Source: Sipunculus nudus
Lineage: Eukaryota; Annelida; Sipuncula; Golfingiida; Sipunculidae
Assembly: GCA_026874595.1 (NCBI GenBank)
Contig: CM049318.1
Location: forward strand, 2,851,741-2,915,740
Direction: 5' to 3'
Length of the DNA: 64,000 bases
Each line of letters starts with the position of its first letter. Position 1 is the first letter of the stretch. Made by a program: the position numbers and the translations under genes. The notes below the pieces were generated by a model. It saw nothing but the letters and a program-made list of their open reading frames with translations. It was not told where the DNA came from and ran no database searches. This document shows, piece after piece, positions 11,540 to 23,490 of this stretch.

Positions 11540-14246
11540 ACAAGGGACCTATGGGTCACTGTGCTCAGCTGACGTTAACCTTGAAGGTAAAAATCTAAAA
11601 TAATATCAAATGGAGATAAAGTGTAAGAGGAAGAGGTAATAAAGTCCATGGTTGGTTTATATGATTGGTTTATAATGATGAGCAAGAAATTGTTACAAAA
11701 AATATTTTGTGACCTGACCATGTGTTTCCTAATGTTGAAACTAAAGCATGTGAGCAGTTCGTGAAAAAATGATCTGTACTATTACCATGATCATTAGTTG
11801 GTTTTTCGATTAACTGTTGACATTTCAGAAGTTTACACATTTGTTCAGTTGAATCTATTTTTTTGTATAATATATATTATTAAATAATATGTATTTTTTT
11901 ATGAAATGTATACAGTTGAAATATAGCTAATTAACAACATAAAACAGGGCAAACAAAGCCTGATCTCATATTCTGCTGAGGCAGGAAAATAATGAACAAA
12001 TCTTTGTATTAAATCCTCATTTTTTTATCACATCAATTATTTTCTAGTTTACATTTCCAATTTAACATATATATCTGAATATAAACGTTGATTCATAATT
12101 CTCAATTGCATCATCATAAATCTCAATCTTGTCAGATAACACCACATCATGCATACAAATGTTTATTTATTTTTTTACCACAAAAATAAATCTTTTAAAT
12201 CTGCAAAACAATAAATATCTAAAAATAATACTTGATTTAGATTTCACAATTTTTAATTGTGTCTTTATTTATCCATAATGTGCTTCATATTTTATAATAA
12301 TTTAAGCATACTAATGGGTTCAATTATATTTGTTAAAATCATTTAAAGGAAAATTGATTTCTTTAAAAATGCTACATTACACAACATTGCATCTTCTGGA
12401 TTACACCTTGAATTATTTTTTCAAGGAAAGTTTTTGCATATCGGCATATACAGCATTACAATTAAGGAGATACAGTGAAAACAATAACAATTACTGCATA
12501 ACACTTGGTGGGTTGGGTTTGCGGGGGGGGGGGGGGGGGGGGGGGGGGATTGGGGTGGTGATATGAGAATAACTGTACACCTGTCACAGCAGGGGATCTC
12601 CCCCAGTGACTGTAACAAATCAGAAACCCTGGCATAGCTGACCTGCATCTGTAATCAAAGCAGAAACCATTTGAAAAGCTAAGAGAAAATGGCCCAGCTT
12701 AAATGAACCTCTGTAAATTATAGAATAATGGACATGAGCTAAAGCATAAGGACTGTGTAATAAATGAAACCTTTGGCCTGAAACCATTTAGTGATGCACC
12801 AAGGGAAAAAATGGGCCAATGGTAAGTGTCATATAAAAGTTCCATTTCATAAACAAATAATGTGTGAAGGTAATTAAGTTTTCAAAAGTTAAATATATGG
12901 CCATATGAGTTAAAAATTAATCCCACAAAGTTTGACCAATATTCCTAATTTTAAAAACTAGGTTTAACAGTGTTATTCACACCTAGGCCCCGCAAATTTT
13001 AAGAGATATGAATGAAATGCTACCAAGTATTTATATCTTCTTAAATCTTGTCAGTTAGCACTTACATTAGGTCCTTATATTTTACCATATTTGAATATTA
13101 GGATTAAATTCCAGAAAATTTTGTTCTTTAAAAAAATCAAAATTGTCCAAGTCTCGACAAAAAGAATTTTTTTAACATAAAAATTATAAGCTTTGTCTTG
13201 TATATTAGTCCTGTGTATCGAAGCAGTGGATCAGGGAGGGGTCTCTGTTGTTACTGTTTATCGCTGAAAAAATGTGAAATTATAAGATTCATCTTGTTTA
13301 GAGTACACGTATGTCAACAGAATGGGGTGGGTGGGGGGGGGGTTAGGGGGGAGAAAGGCTCCCTGTGGTATTTATGCTGGCAGCCTGATCAAGCTCAACA
13401 AGAGAGAGGGCTTGCCTGAGTGATGGGATTACATAATAGCCTGGGGAGCATTAAGAGTTGCACTGAATGACCTACAGTGACTTCAGTGGACTGCTTGACA
13501 ATGTAAGGGAATACAGCAAGAGCCTCCAAAAAAATTAAATCACCAGCCTAATTTTGCAGCTTTTATTTTCAAATTTCAGATTTTAACAGATTAAATCCTT
13601 ATTTGTACATGCTGTGAAAATTAGATCCACAGAACTTACAGGAAAAAAACGTGCCATGGTCAAAGTTGGGCAAAATTTAAGGTACCAATTTTTTATTTTT
13701 GTTAATATTTTAAAAAATTTAAAAGATTTTGATCTTATTTTGGGTATACAATTTAATTTTGATAAAATAAAGTTATATTACTGGAAAAAAAGTCCATAGC
13801 TTTAACATGTTTTGTGTTAAGTGATCAAATATCTTTCCTGATTTTTTCCAAAATGCATTATGTTTGGGTCCATAACTTTTTTAAATTATATAATACAGAC
13901 CTAATTTCTGGCATGTACATAGGAACTATATAGAGGAATATTTATGGTAAATATGAGGAACAACAGATGAGTGGTTTCAATATTAGGCAGTCCTGAAGTG
14001 TGAAAATAGGTTTTTAATAAAAAATTGAGGTTTTTCCTTAATTTCTCAAAGGAACGAAGTCGCAAAGACCCAGTTTTCGGCTTGGTAGGAGATCTTGGGG
14101 ACATCTAACATTATGCTGAATTTTGGATTCCTAGGTCTTACAGTTTCAAAACGTGCCACATCTACGGACGGACGGACGGACAGACGGACGGACGACGGAC
14201 AATGGACCACGACTATAGCTCAGATGACTTATAGTCAGCTGAGCTA
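11540..14246 (+). mobile_element. HINE-like element, family 1, copy D, nested in C
   Basis: Starts ACAAGGGACC with a slightly degenerate palindrome (GACCTATGGGTC) and ends at the terminal hairpin AGTCAGCTGAGCTA at 14246, preceded by a GACG microsatellite (14164-14200). It holds a G26 run (12523-12548). Just after that, 12561-12612 resembles the monomer of the large satellite at 27310-38945 (ATAACTGT ... CACAGCAGGGG). It was inserted into C between A and A without an evident target duplication. Confidence 0.75.
12523..12548 (+). repeat. Poly-G run (26 G)
   Basis: Uninterrupted G26, directly upstream of the single-copy sequence related to the 100-bp satellite. A shorter G14 sits at the matching place before the satellite array (27292-27305). 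The run can form G-quadruplex-type structure. Confidence 0.9.
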
Positions 14247-14952
14247 AAAATGTAATAAAAGCTACAGTTTTTGGTCAATTCCTTTCAAATTTCAGAATTT
14301 AGATCCTGAAATCCTTACGTGTGCATGATATGAAAATTTAACCAACAGTACTTACAGGGAAAAAACGTGCCATGCCCAAAGTTGGGCAAAATTTTAGGTA
14401 CTGATTTCATATTTATGTGAATAACTTATAAAATTTTAAAAATTCAGATCTAATTTTTCGGTATACAATTGAATCTTGATTAAATGGAGTTATATCCCTG
14501 AAATGAAGTCTCTAGCTTCAGCCATTCTTATGTTAAGTGAGTTCATATATTTTGATGATTTTTTATGAGGTGCATTATGTTCCGGCCCATAACTTCAACA
14601 AATTAAGCAATACTGACCTAATTTTTGGTATATACATAGAAAATGTACGGAAGAATATGCATATTCACTATGATCAAAATCAGATCAGTGGTTTTGATAT
14701 TAGGCAGTCTTATAGTGTAACAATGTTTTTTTAATGGAAAATTTTCCTTAATATCTGGAAGGAACGAAGTCCTAATGACCCAATTTTGAGTATGGTAGGA
14801 GACTTTGGGGACATCTAACTATATGCCGAATTTCGGATTCACAGGTCTAACGGTTTCAAAACGTGCCAGTTTACTGGACTGATGGACGGACGGACAGCCG
14901 ACGGACAAAGGACCACAACTATAGCTCAGATGACTTATAGTCAGCTGAGCTG

Positions 14953-17160
14953 AAAAAACATTCCCTGATGGAGAGAGTAGATTTAATTGGAAGCTTTGTT
15001 GTTTGTGCCAAAAATAAAACTGGTGAAAAGCTGGTAGATTCATCTGGCTGTGGCTATATTACTCTTGCTAAAAACATACCCTAGTTTTACCATTTGAAGG
15101 CAATGCCAATTCCATTTGACCCTAAGTGACTTGATGAGGGAGATGGCATTCATTCAGAAAACAAGGCTACCTATCATGATTCATGTTACCTCAAATTCAA
15201 GACCTCACAATTGGAAAGAAAAAGGAGGTCAGTTTGCAAAGTAGAAGAAGCAGAGGATGCCACTTGTGCAAAGTTCTCACGCAGCTATCAGAACAAAGCA
15301 GCTGCAGATAACGCAGAGGTTTCACAGGATAAAGATGAAGAAATGGGAGTGTGTTTAATTTGTGACAAGGCAGTACCAATCAAGGATTTGCGACTAGAAA
15401 GTACCTAACCTTTATATGAGAACCTTCAGCAATGTGCCAGAAGCTTACTTGACGAGAAACTCCTAGCAAAAGCTCAGTGCTGGAGATAGCGTAGCCCAGG
15501 GCCACAGGTATCTATCCTGCTTAACAGGTGTATACAACATAGAAAGAGCCTGGCGGAATACCCAGGACAGTGAAAATGAGAACTATATAAATCAGAGACA
15601 GGAGGCGTGTGCCCATGCCTTTGCAGAGCTCAAAATGTACATACAGGAAAAACAACTGTCTACAAATGAATGCTGTTACTTCTAAATGGGTGATCTTTAT
15701 GATTTGTATAGAAAGTGACTTGAACAGTTTGGGGCTCATTCATGATTTGTTAATCGTACTTGGTTGAAAGAACAAATACTTGCTCGCGTTCCAGAACTTG
15801 AGGCTCTAAAAAACGGTAGAGAAAATTGGCTTGCCTATACAACAAGATTAGAAGAAGCCATTGCTTCAGCATGTGCTTACAATGATGCTTTGATTGTTTC
15901 AAAGACAGCCAAGACTATGCGAAAACAGATGCTTGAACAAGAGAAAGACTTTGATGGTGGCCTGTCAGAAGGATCTTCAAAAGAATCTGTTCCACCAAGT
16001 TTGCTGGAGTTTGTGAGTGTGCTGCAGAATGGTGGGAACAAAGTCACAACTGGAAAATAGAAAGTCATCTGTTGATGTTGCACAAATCTTGCACTTCAAC
16101 AGCAGAAAAAATTCCATCAAGCTTAACATGAACAAGACATTCTAAGTCAGGAGAACCGGAGCTTCTAATTCATTTAAGGCTCCTGGTGTATGCTAAGACA
16201 AGAAAGTGCCAAATGATGGATATTCTACACCAGTATGGCATCAGTATCAGCTGAAATAGGGTTTTCAAAGTGTCAAAAGAGTTAACAGAGACAGGTGTTG
16301 CAAGAGCAGCAGAAGAAGAAGTAGTTTGTCCTACTGTATTGAGAAAAGGACTGTTTACAACATATGCTGTGGACAACCTGGACCATAACCCAAGTGCCAC
16401 AACTGCTCAGATATTGTTTCACGGAACAGGTTTATCTGTATTTCAACACCCCAGCACTGACAACAAAGGTGAGGTAAGATCTCTGGCCCAAACCATTAGA
16501 AGTGGTACTAAGTTTAAAAAGTTACCTCATCTACCTGAGTATTATACAAATGTGCACTTGCTTGTTTCAAGCAGGATAACCCTACCTGAACCGGTTGTGC
16601 TGCCCAAACATATATCCCTTGAGTATGAGTGGCTTGAAAAAGTGTGTGACTCAAACAACAGTGACACTAAGGTGAGTGCGTCATGGGGAGCACACCAGGC
16701 TTCTCATGGGCGACAGTCAAACTTTGCAAGCTGTGGAGAATAGATTTAACTTGTTCCCTTGCCTTTTAGTCCATGAACAGGCAATGTGATTTAGATGAAT
16801 TTTTCCAGCATGAAAACCAGAACCGTCCCCCGTTACAAGCACAACATGGACAAATACACCAAGGGACAAAATCACAGTTACTGCCTATACTTGAGAAAGA
16901 AGCATCTTGACACAGCATCTGCTGCAGATGTTATCATATTTGATGGTGGTGCAGCACTAATGAATGTTGTTAGACTCAATAAGGGGTGAACCTTTGAGTC
17001 ATATAGCAAGAATGAAGAACTCCCACAAACTCTGGATATCACACCGAAGCACAAGCAAGTACACAGTGTTTGACATTTATAGGGCAGACAGTTTGAAGTC
17101 CCGAACCACCAGAAACGAGACACTTGAGTTTGTCGAAGTGTAGTAAAATCAAATGATCAA
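14953..17160 (+). pseudogene. Dead copy of a multicopy invertebrate ORF family, part 1
   Basis: Long stretches of plausible protein are broken by stops and frameshifts. Visible pieces in order are a Cys/His-bearing region (YHDSCYLKFKT and GVCLICDKAVP near 15180-15400), a continuation after a stop (NENYINQRQEACAHAFAEL near 15570-15650), the open piece 15764-16060 (ARVPELEALKNGRENWLAY), and 16270-16743 with VCPTVLRKGLFTTYAVDNLD and HNPSATTAQILFHGTG. A further piece at 16795-17123 has IFDGGAALMNVV and FDIYRADSLKSRT. I recognise the pattern as an uncharacterised, high-copy intronless ORF family of cnidarians and molluscs, but I know no function. The order is collinear and without introns. An insertion at 17161 separates it from part 2. 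Confidence 0.6.
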
Positions 17161-18112
17161 ACTAGATATTTCTTGGCACCGCAGGTGCCATAGTATCGCC
17201 AGACAATTAATCCCCCCCCCCTTTAAGAATAGGCCCCCCATCTTCAGCAACAATTAATATCAGACCACACTCATAGAAAAGGTCATTCTCATAGAAAAGG
17301 TCATGATCCAAATTTCAATATACATCATCCCCTAACCCATGTCTATGTATATGCAAGAAATCTGTCCATTAGTTTTTGACTTATAATGCTCACAGTACTG
17401 TTAAGTGGCAATGATGGGGTATTAAACGGCACGAAAACAAGTAAAAGAATAACAGGTGGCACCACCTGTTTCCTGTACATGACAACACTATCCAAGATCT
17501 TCGTTCAAGTTGATTTTTGGACCTTATTGAGAAATTAATGATTTTATGTGATTTTCAGCATATATGGCAATATTCAAGGTCAAGGCCACTCTCAAAGGAA
17601 AGGTCATGACCCCAATTTAAATAAACATCATCCCATAACCCATATCTATGTATTTGCATAATATGAAAGAAATCTGTCCATTAGTTTTTGACTTATAATG
17701 CTCACAGTACTGTCAAGTAGCAATTTTGGGGATATTAAACGGCATGAAAACAAGTAAAGAATAATAGGTGGCGCCACCAGTTTCTGGAACATGACAACCC
17801 TATCCATGATCTTCGATCAACTTGATTTTGGGATCAATCCATGCAAGTTTTCTTGAGATATTTAAGAATTTGTGTGATTTTCCCCAAAATTGAACCTATT
17901 CAAGGTCAAGGTCACTCTCCTAGTTGAGGTCATGACCTCATTTTAAATAGGCGTCGTCCTCTCACCCATATCTATACATATACCTAGTTTGGTAAAGATC
18001 CGTGAAATATTTTTTGAGTTATTGTGTCCAAAAGAAATCTCTGCGGTGGCGGCGGCGGCGGCGGCGCGACCGTGCCTAAACCATAGTATCTCCAGACCAT
18101 GTTTGGCGATAC
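17161..18112 (+). mobile_element. HINE-like element, family 3
   Basis: Starts CTAGATATTTC. A perfect hairpin follows, GGCACC (17175-17180) with loop GCA and GGTGCC (17184-17189), then the terminal word GTATCGCCAGAC (17193-17204). At the 3' end GTATCTCCAGAC (18086-18097) pairs with GTTTGGCGATAC (18101-18112), 10 of 12 positions. The 5' word thus reappears in the 3' hairpin. The core has two to three modules of about 320 bp with phrases like AAGGTCATGACC and GGTGGCACCACC. A GGC microsatellite (18043-18067) precedes the 3' hairpin. It interrupts the dead ORF between its parts 1 and 2. Confidence 0.65.
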
Positions 18113-18460
18113 AATGAATAATGATCAAAACAAAACTGAGCTCACTGAGTTTCTTGCTGATGCAGTTGTCTATTCAGAAGCTGATATTCCAGAATGCATC
18201 ATAGTCACTAAAGGAAACTCAGTTTTTTGCAGTGTACAAGTATACAAGGCTGTACGCACAAAAAAGCAGACACCAGGCTCTTTCTACATGCTGCTCATGC
18301 AGCTAAGCATGGCAGAATGACAGATGCATTTATATGCAGTTCAGACAAGACGTTGTGGTCATAACTGAATCACTTCTAAAAAAAAACTGGTTTGGTGAAA
18401 CTATGGGTCGAGTGTGGAAAAGGCAGAGATTTGAGGTGGATTCACATTCATAAAACAGCT
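18113..18460 (+). pseudogene. Dead copy of a multicopy invertebrate ORF family, part 2
   Basis: Continues part 1 after the insertion. The frame contains NNDQNKTELTEFLADAVV and ECIIVTKGNSVF (near 18116-18230). After stops and frameshifts come a stretch resembling GRMTDAFICSSDK (near 18310-18350) and VKLWVECGKGRDLRWI (18396-18443). The last 70 bases (18391-18460) are repeated at 22201-22270 because of the LINE insertion. The protein reads on into part 3. No intact start or frame remains and the function is unknown. Confidence 0.6.
18391..18460 (+). repeat. Target-site duplication of the LINE, left copy
   Basis: Seventy bases identical to 22201-22270 except for one base (A at 18444, C at 22254). 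They flank the LINE 3' tail on this side. Confidence 0.85.
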
Positions 18461-18573
18461 ACAATTACAATTACAATTATCACTTAATATAGCGCACTTT
18501 TATACTCTAATAGTCAAAGGCGCTTAACAGTCATTACAGAGTTTAAATAAACGAGTCTTTAATCCTGACTTAA

Positions 18574-21200
18574 ACAAGGGACCTATGGGTCACGACGCTC
18601 AGCTGTTATATATGATAAAAAAATATTATTTAGAAATGAGGCACATGCTGGTTTTGTGTGGTAATAAATATAAGCTGTATTATGAGTTGTTGTTGTTTAG
18701 CTTATGTATGATTTTGATAGTACCTTTGGAGACAGGGAAGAGGATTGATTTCATTTATTTTATTAACAATTGGAGTACTATTGTCACACAGATTTTGACT
18801 TGGCCATATAACTTATAAGCAGAACATATAATATAAGAGTTTAAATATTTATTAAAAAAAATTACAAATATTGTCCCAAATATAATTTTTATTAAAAATA
18901 ATAAGAGAATCATATGATTTTTTAAAATGAAATATAACTGATATGATTATTAAAATAATATTAAAGAATATATTCATGAATGCATTCATGAATACATTTT
19001 GAAAGTATTTGCACGAGTATTCATATACTTTCATTTTTACCTGAATTCCCATTCTTTATGCAAGAAATTTTATTATGGAGTACATAATCATATTCGTATT
19101 TAAATACAATTACAAAGTATTCGCACCATGTCTGGTATTTATTCAATTTTCACCAAACAATGATGTTGAGAATCCAGAATATACAAAATTCACACATTTA
19201 AATAATGATCATAAGTACCTGGTTTTATGGCTTTTATTTATATTAAAAAATAACTGTAAAAAATTCATTTTGGACTAATTTCACATCAATGTACACACTA
19301 GACACAGTAGGAATCTAGATTAATATTATCAACTGCATCTTTGTCTATCATTAATTTCCTTCATATGATCCCTAATGATTAGTTATGAATAATATGATTT
19401 ACTTCTTAATCATTAAAATTGAACTGAAAAATGCCATAGGTGACTGCATGGTGTTATTTGGAATATGTGACATTCTATCCATCGATACAAGATTCTTATA
19501 TCATCAGTAACTGCAAGTTAATTTCCTGTAATTATAAACTAACAAATTCCTTTTCTATTTTTCTTTAATTTGTTATTAAAAACCAATAAAAATTTATTAA
19601 TTTGTTGTTTATTGTTATGTTGTTTGTTAAAACTACTAGATGAGTTGGGTTGGACACCTGGATCAACTGTGGCTGGCCATAAGCTGCCTGGATTCCTGTA
19701 TGCCTCGCCTCAAGCGTGCATAATTTGATGAAAGGTCAACAAGGTCAGCATACAGGTGACTCAAGAGGGGCTGGAGAGAGCCAAAGTCTGACAGGGTCTC
19801 ATAAAAAACATTAATAAAAGCTACAATTTTTGGACAATTTCTTTCAGCTTTCTAAACTAAAAAGCTGAAATCCTTATGTGTGCATGATATGAAAATTATA
19901 TCAACAGTGCTCACGGGAAACAAACGTGCCATGGTCACAGTTGGGGAAAATTTAAGGTACTAATTTTATATTTATACAAATAACTTATAAAATTTGAAAA
20001 ATTCAGAACTAATTTTGGGTATTCAATTGAATTTTGATTAAATAATGTTACATCCCTGACAAAAAAATCTCTAGCAATGCCCTTGTTAAGGGAGTAGATA
20101 TATTTCTTTATTTTTTACAAAGTGCATTATGTTTGGGCCCATAACTTAAAACAATTACGCAATACTGACATCATTCTGGGATGTGCATAGAGAATGAAAA
20201 ATATGTATATTGTTTATGATTAAAGTCAGATCAGTGGTTTTGATATTAGGCAGTCTTGAAGTGTAACAATGGGTTTTTAATGGAAAAATGAAGTTTTTCA
20301 TTAATATCTCGAAGGTATTAAGTCCTAGTGACCAAATTCTTGGCATGGTAGGGGATTTTGGAGACATCTAACTGTATGCTGAATTTAAGAAACTTAGAGC
20401 TGAAGCTGGGGAGCTGAGCTTTTGCAAACTGCATAACACTAGCTTGATGTAAACAATATGTTACAAGGTGCTTGAAAACTTGATTAAAGTCTACAGTTTT
20501 TGATCAACTGGTTTCAAATTTTTGGTGTTAACAGTTGAAATGCTGACAAAAACATGCTGTGAAAATTAAATCCACAGTACTTACAGGAAAAAAAACGTGC
20601 CATGGTCAAAGTTGGGCAAAATTTAAGGTACCAATTTTTTATTTTTATTAATATTTTAAAAAATTTAAAAGATTTTCATCTAATTTTGGGTATACAATTT
20701 AATTTTGATTAATTAAAGTTATATTACTGGAAAAAAGGTCCACAGCTTTAACATTTTTTGTGTTAAGTGATCAAATATCTTTCCTTATTTTTTTCAAAAT
20801 GCATTATGTTTGGGCCCAGAACTTTTTAAAATTAAATAATACAGACATAATTTCTGGCATGTACATAGGAACTATATAGAGGAATATTTATGGTAAATAT
20901 GAGGAAAAACAGATGAGTGGTTTTGATATTAGGCAGTCCTAAAGTGCGAAAATAGGTTTTTAATAAAAAATTGAGGTTTTTCCTTAATTTCTCAAAGGAA
21001 TGAAGTTGCAAAGACCCAGTTTTCGGCTTGGTAGGAGATCTTTGGGTCATCTAACATTATGCCGAATTTTGGATTCCTAGGTCTTACGGTTTCAAAACGT
21101 GCCACATCTACGGACGGACGGACGGACGGACGGACAGACGGACGGACGACGGACAATGGACCACGACTATAGCTCAGATGACTTATAGTCAGCTGAGCTA
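18574..21200 (+). mobile_element. HINE-like element, family 1, copy E, inserted in the LINE
   Basis: Starts ACAAGGGACCTATGGGTC and ends with the terminal hairpin AGTCAGCTGAGCTA, preceded by a GACG/GGAC microsatellite (21110-21154). The subfamily is the same as copy A. The flanks are GACTTAA on the left and ATAATTC on the right. Joined, they restore the LINE reading frame exactly, so there is no target-site duplication and no loss. On the other strand the break lies between T and T. Confidence 0.8.
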
Positions 21201-21279
21201 ATAATTCAACAGACATGTCATCTGTGTTTCTAAGGTTCTGAGGTAAAGCATTCCAAAGCCTAGGAGCTACCGGTACAAA

Positions 21280-22199
21280 ACAACCGTGTAGAGTTTAAGA
21301 CAAATTACTCCTGGCAGGGATCGGTAACTTGCCAGCTGTGGCTTATCTTAACCGTTTATTATAATTTAATTTAAGAGCTTCAATCAGATATTCTGGTGCT
21401 GCTCCCTTAATACACTTAAAAGTTAATACTAGAATCTTATATTTAATTCTGTATGGAATTTTCAGCCAGTGAAGGGCTTTCAGTGAGGGCGAGATGTGGT
21501 CATGCTTTCTTAGACCTGTTACAAGGCGAGCTCACATATTCTGAATACACTGCAAACGGTTCAATTCTTTCCGGGACGCACCAACGAGGAGACTGTTGCA
21601 ATAATCGACCCTACTCATGACTAATGCTTGAGCTAAAATTTTCTTTGTATCTGTATCTATATAGTGTTTCACTCTACACAGTCGTTTTAACATGAGATAT
21701 GAGGGGGAGCATACTTTATTTATATGCTCTCTACCACTGAGTGTACTACCCATATAAAAACCAAGGTTTCTTACACATCTAGTTGCCTGGATAAAATCAT
21801 CACCAATCTTTACTCTAAGATCCTGCACTTTCTTAAGATTATATTTGGTACCAATCATAATAACTTCAGTCTTGTCTTTTGTCAATTTAAGTCTGTTTAC
21901 CCTAATCCATGATCTAATGGATGATATACACTCTTCTAATCTAGAAACAGTCTCACGAATGTTTATTTTGTCCTTCGGATCAAATGCACAGTATAACTGC
22001 TGATCGTCCGCGTATCCATGAAAGTTTACATCATATTTCCTGCAGATATCCCCTAGGGGAGTGATGAAAAGTGTAAAAAGAAAAGGGCCCAGAATCGAAC
22101 CCTGCGGTACCCCGTACTTAATAAACTCCTCCGATGAAAACAATCCATTTATAACCACTTTTTGTTTTCTATTAGTAAGGTATGACCTCAGCCATGAGA
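21280..22199 (-). pseudogene. Reverse transcriptase fragment of the LINE
   Basis: Runs right to left. After LSWLRSYLTNRKQ come the RT motifs GVPQGSILGPFLF and HGYADDQQLYCAF (YADD box at about 22003-22014), then RSWIRVNRLKLTKDKTEVI and VRNLGFYMG. The frame then meets TGA at 21529-21531 (CGA to TGA is a plausible lesion) and continues as RLVTGLRKHDHISPSLKALHW and EYLIEALKLNYNKR until a TAA near 21350. The endonuclease and the 5' half are absent. The first 19 residues of the open frame (22200-22257) are the target duplication read backwards and are not LINE protein. Confidence 0.85.
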
Positions 22200-22200
22200 G

Positions 22201-22270
22201 TTTGGTGAAACTATGGGTCGAGTGTGGAAAAGGCAGAGATTTGAGGTGGATTCCCATTCATAAAACAGCT
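22201..22270 (+). repeat. Target-site duplication of the LINE, right copy
   Basis: Partner of 18391-18460, with one mismatch. It lies at the truncated 5' end of the minus-strand LINE. Confidence 0.85.
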
Positions 22271-22440
22271 GCGGCAATGGGTCCCTAAGCTCCTGCTGTG
22301 TCATTCTTCCATGCATTCAGTGGGTGTGACACTGTGTCTGCTTTTCATGGAGAGGGAAAGAAGTCTGCATGGCAAACCTGGGCAGTGTTCCAGTGTGTCA
22401 CACCAATCTTCACAAAACTAAGCCTAAATCTGGTTAGGTA
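22201..22440 (+). pseudogene. Dead copy of a multicopy invertebrate ORF family, part 3
   Basis: Continues the same protein as part 2. VKLWVECGKGRDLRWIPIHK is followed by AAAMGP, a TAA stop, then in the same frame FFHAFSGCDTVSAFHGEG and KSAWQTWAVFQCVTPIF. The HAFxGCDTVSxF block is the most recognisable signature of this family. The piece ends at about 22440, where element G begins. The function is unknown to me and the copy is plainly inactive. Confidence 0.65.
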
Positions 22441-23350
22441 ATATCACATTATGCACATGTTGGGCTATTATAAAGGAATGTAATGTAATATGTGAGTAAA
22501 TGATAAATGAAATTACCTGACTGATGGATTAATAGTCAAATATAGTGGTTTATTTTTATTTATTTAGGAGGGGTTGAAAATCGTGATATATGTGAGCAAA
22601 TATGAATGCGATGACAGCAGTAATAAGCAGTAGTAGAATGATGATAAGGATATTTGTTGAAGGATCTAAAAAGTGTATGGTAGTCTGCAAACTTTCATTT
22701 TGACAGATGTGAAGTTATGGTTAACTATGCTGATGAAGTGATTTATGAATTTGTGACTGTATGACACAATATCTCTTTAGTCTTGACAAGGTACATTATT
22801 GTGATGCCCACTATGTCTACATATTACACAATATTGACATAATTTCTGGCATGTACATAGGTACCTATGGATGAATAGTTATACAAAATATTAAAGTATG
22901 AATATATCTGGTTCATCTTGTTCTTGCTTACTGAGGCTGACTTTGGGATGGGGTCGGAGAAGGGAAAAGTGAGGGCAGCAGGAAGGTGGATGTAGAAATA
23001 TTCTATTGTAATGTTTTTCATTTATATAAGAATATGAAAAGCTAAGAGGAAAGGGGCCCTCCTACTTGGTTATAGTAAAGTTCTAAATATATGATTGCAA
23101 ACTAATACACTGACAAGACTGTCATGAAGAAAAACAGTAAAAGTTTTGAGATACTGTGATGCATATGAAAATTTACAGATGGACAGGCAAGTGGACAGAA
23201 TGGACTAATACCTTTATTTCACTTTCAAGGGAATAATGCATTTAAGTTTATATATAAGCCTATTTGTTTTAAGCATATCCACTTTTTCCATTAAGAAGTT
23301 TTTATCTGAATCATTTTTTTTTTATTTACAGGTTTTATAAATTTTTAATA

Positions 23351-23490
23351 AAAAAACTGAAAATATAAGTTAAAATATTAGAATTGTTGCAAAAGTTGCA
23401 ATCATTATATATATACAGAGTAAAAAACTGAAACTATAAGTTTAAATATTAGAATTGTTGCAAAAGTTGCAATCATCATATATCCAGAGT
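23351..23490. repeat. Tandem duplication of about 71 bp
   Basis: Two adjacent copies containing AATTGTTGCAAAAGTTGCAA within copy G. Inverted copy F appears to have only one copy of this phrase (near 50900), so the duplication is private to G. Confidence 0.75.

Larger units (their letters stand above)
7453..14952 (+). mobile_element. HINE-like element, family 1, copy C (long, contains nested copy D)
   Basis: Starts ACAAGGGACCCATGGGTC and ends in the terminal hairpin just before 14952 (CAGCTGAGCTG). Its first 1 kb matches the 5' part of inverted copy F and of copy G. The stretch 9450-9900 matches 1625-2090 of copy A. Relative to A it carries about 1.1 kb extra (about 9930-11050) and copy D (11540-14246). 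If D is removed, the flanks read straight across as TCTCATAAAAAA, as in A (near 2596) and E (near 19798). No Rep-helicase or other large reading frame is present, so it is non-autonomous. Confidence 0.65.
18461..22200 (-). mobile_element. 5'-truncated CR1/L2-type non-LTR retrotransposon, split by copy E
   Basis: Minus-strand LINE in two pieces, 21201-22200 (reverse-transcriptase part) and 18461-18573 (3' end), about 1.1 kb in total once copy E is removed. The 3' end carries a short tandem tail (ACAATT on the plus strand, 18461-18480) rather than poly-A, as in CR1/L2-like elements. It is bounded by a 70-bp target-site duplication. Across the copy E junction the protein reads through SVEL-FKSGLKTRLF, which fixes the order of events: the LINE came first and E second. 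Confidence 0.8.

Noticed and set aside
12330-12648. Gly-rich and Pro-rich frames on opposite strands
   Set aside because: Both come from the G26 homopolymer inside copy D.
22200-22257. N-terminal 19 residues of the RT frame as LINE protein
   Set aside because: This stretch is the target-site duplication of the host ORF read on the opposite strand.
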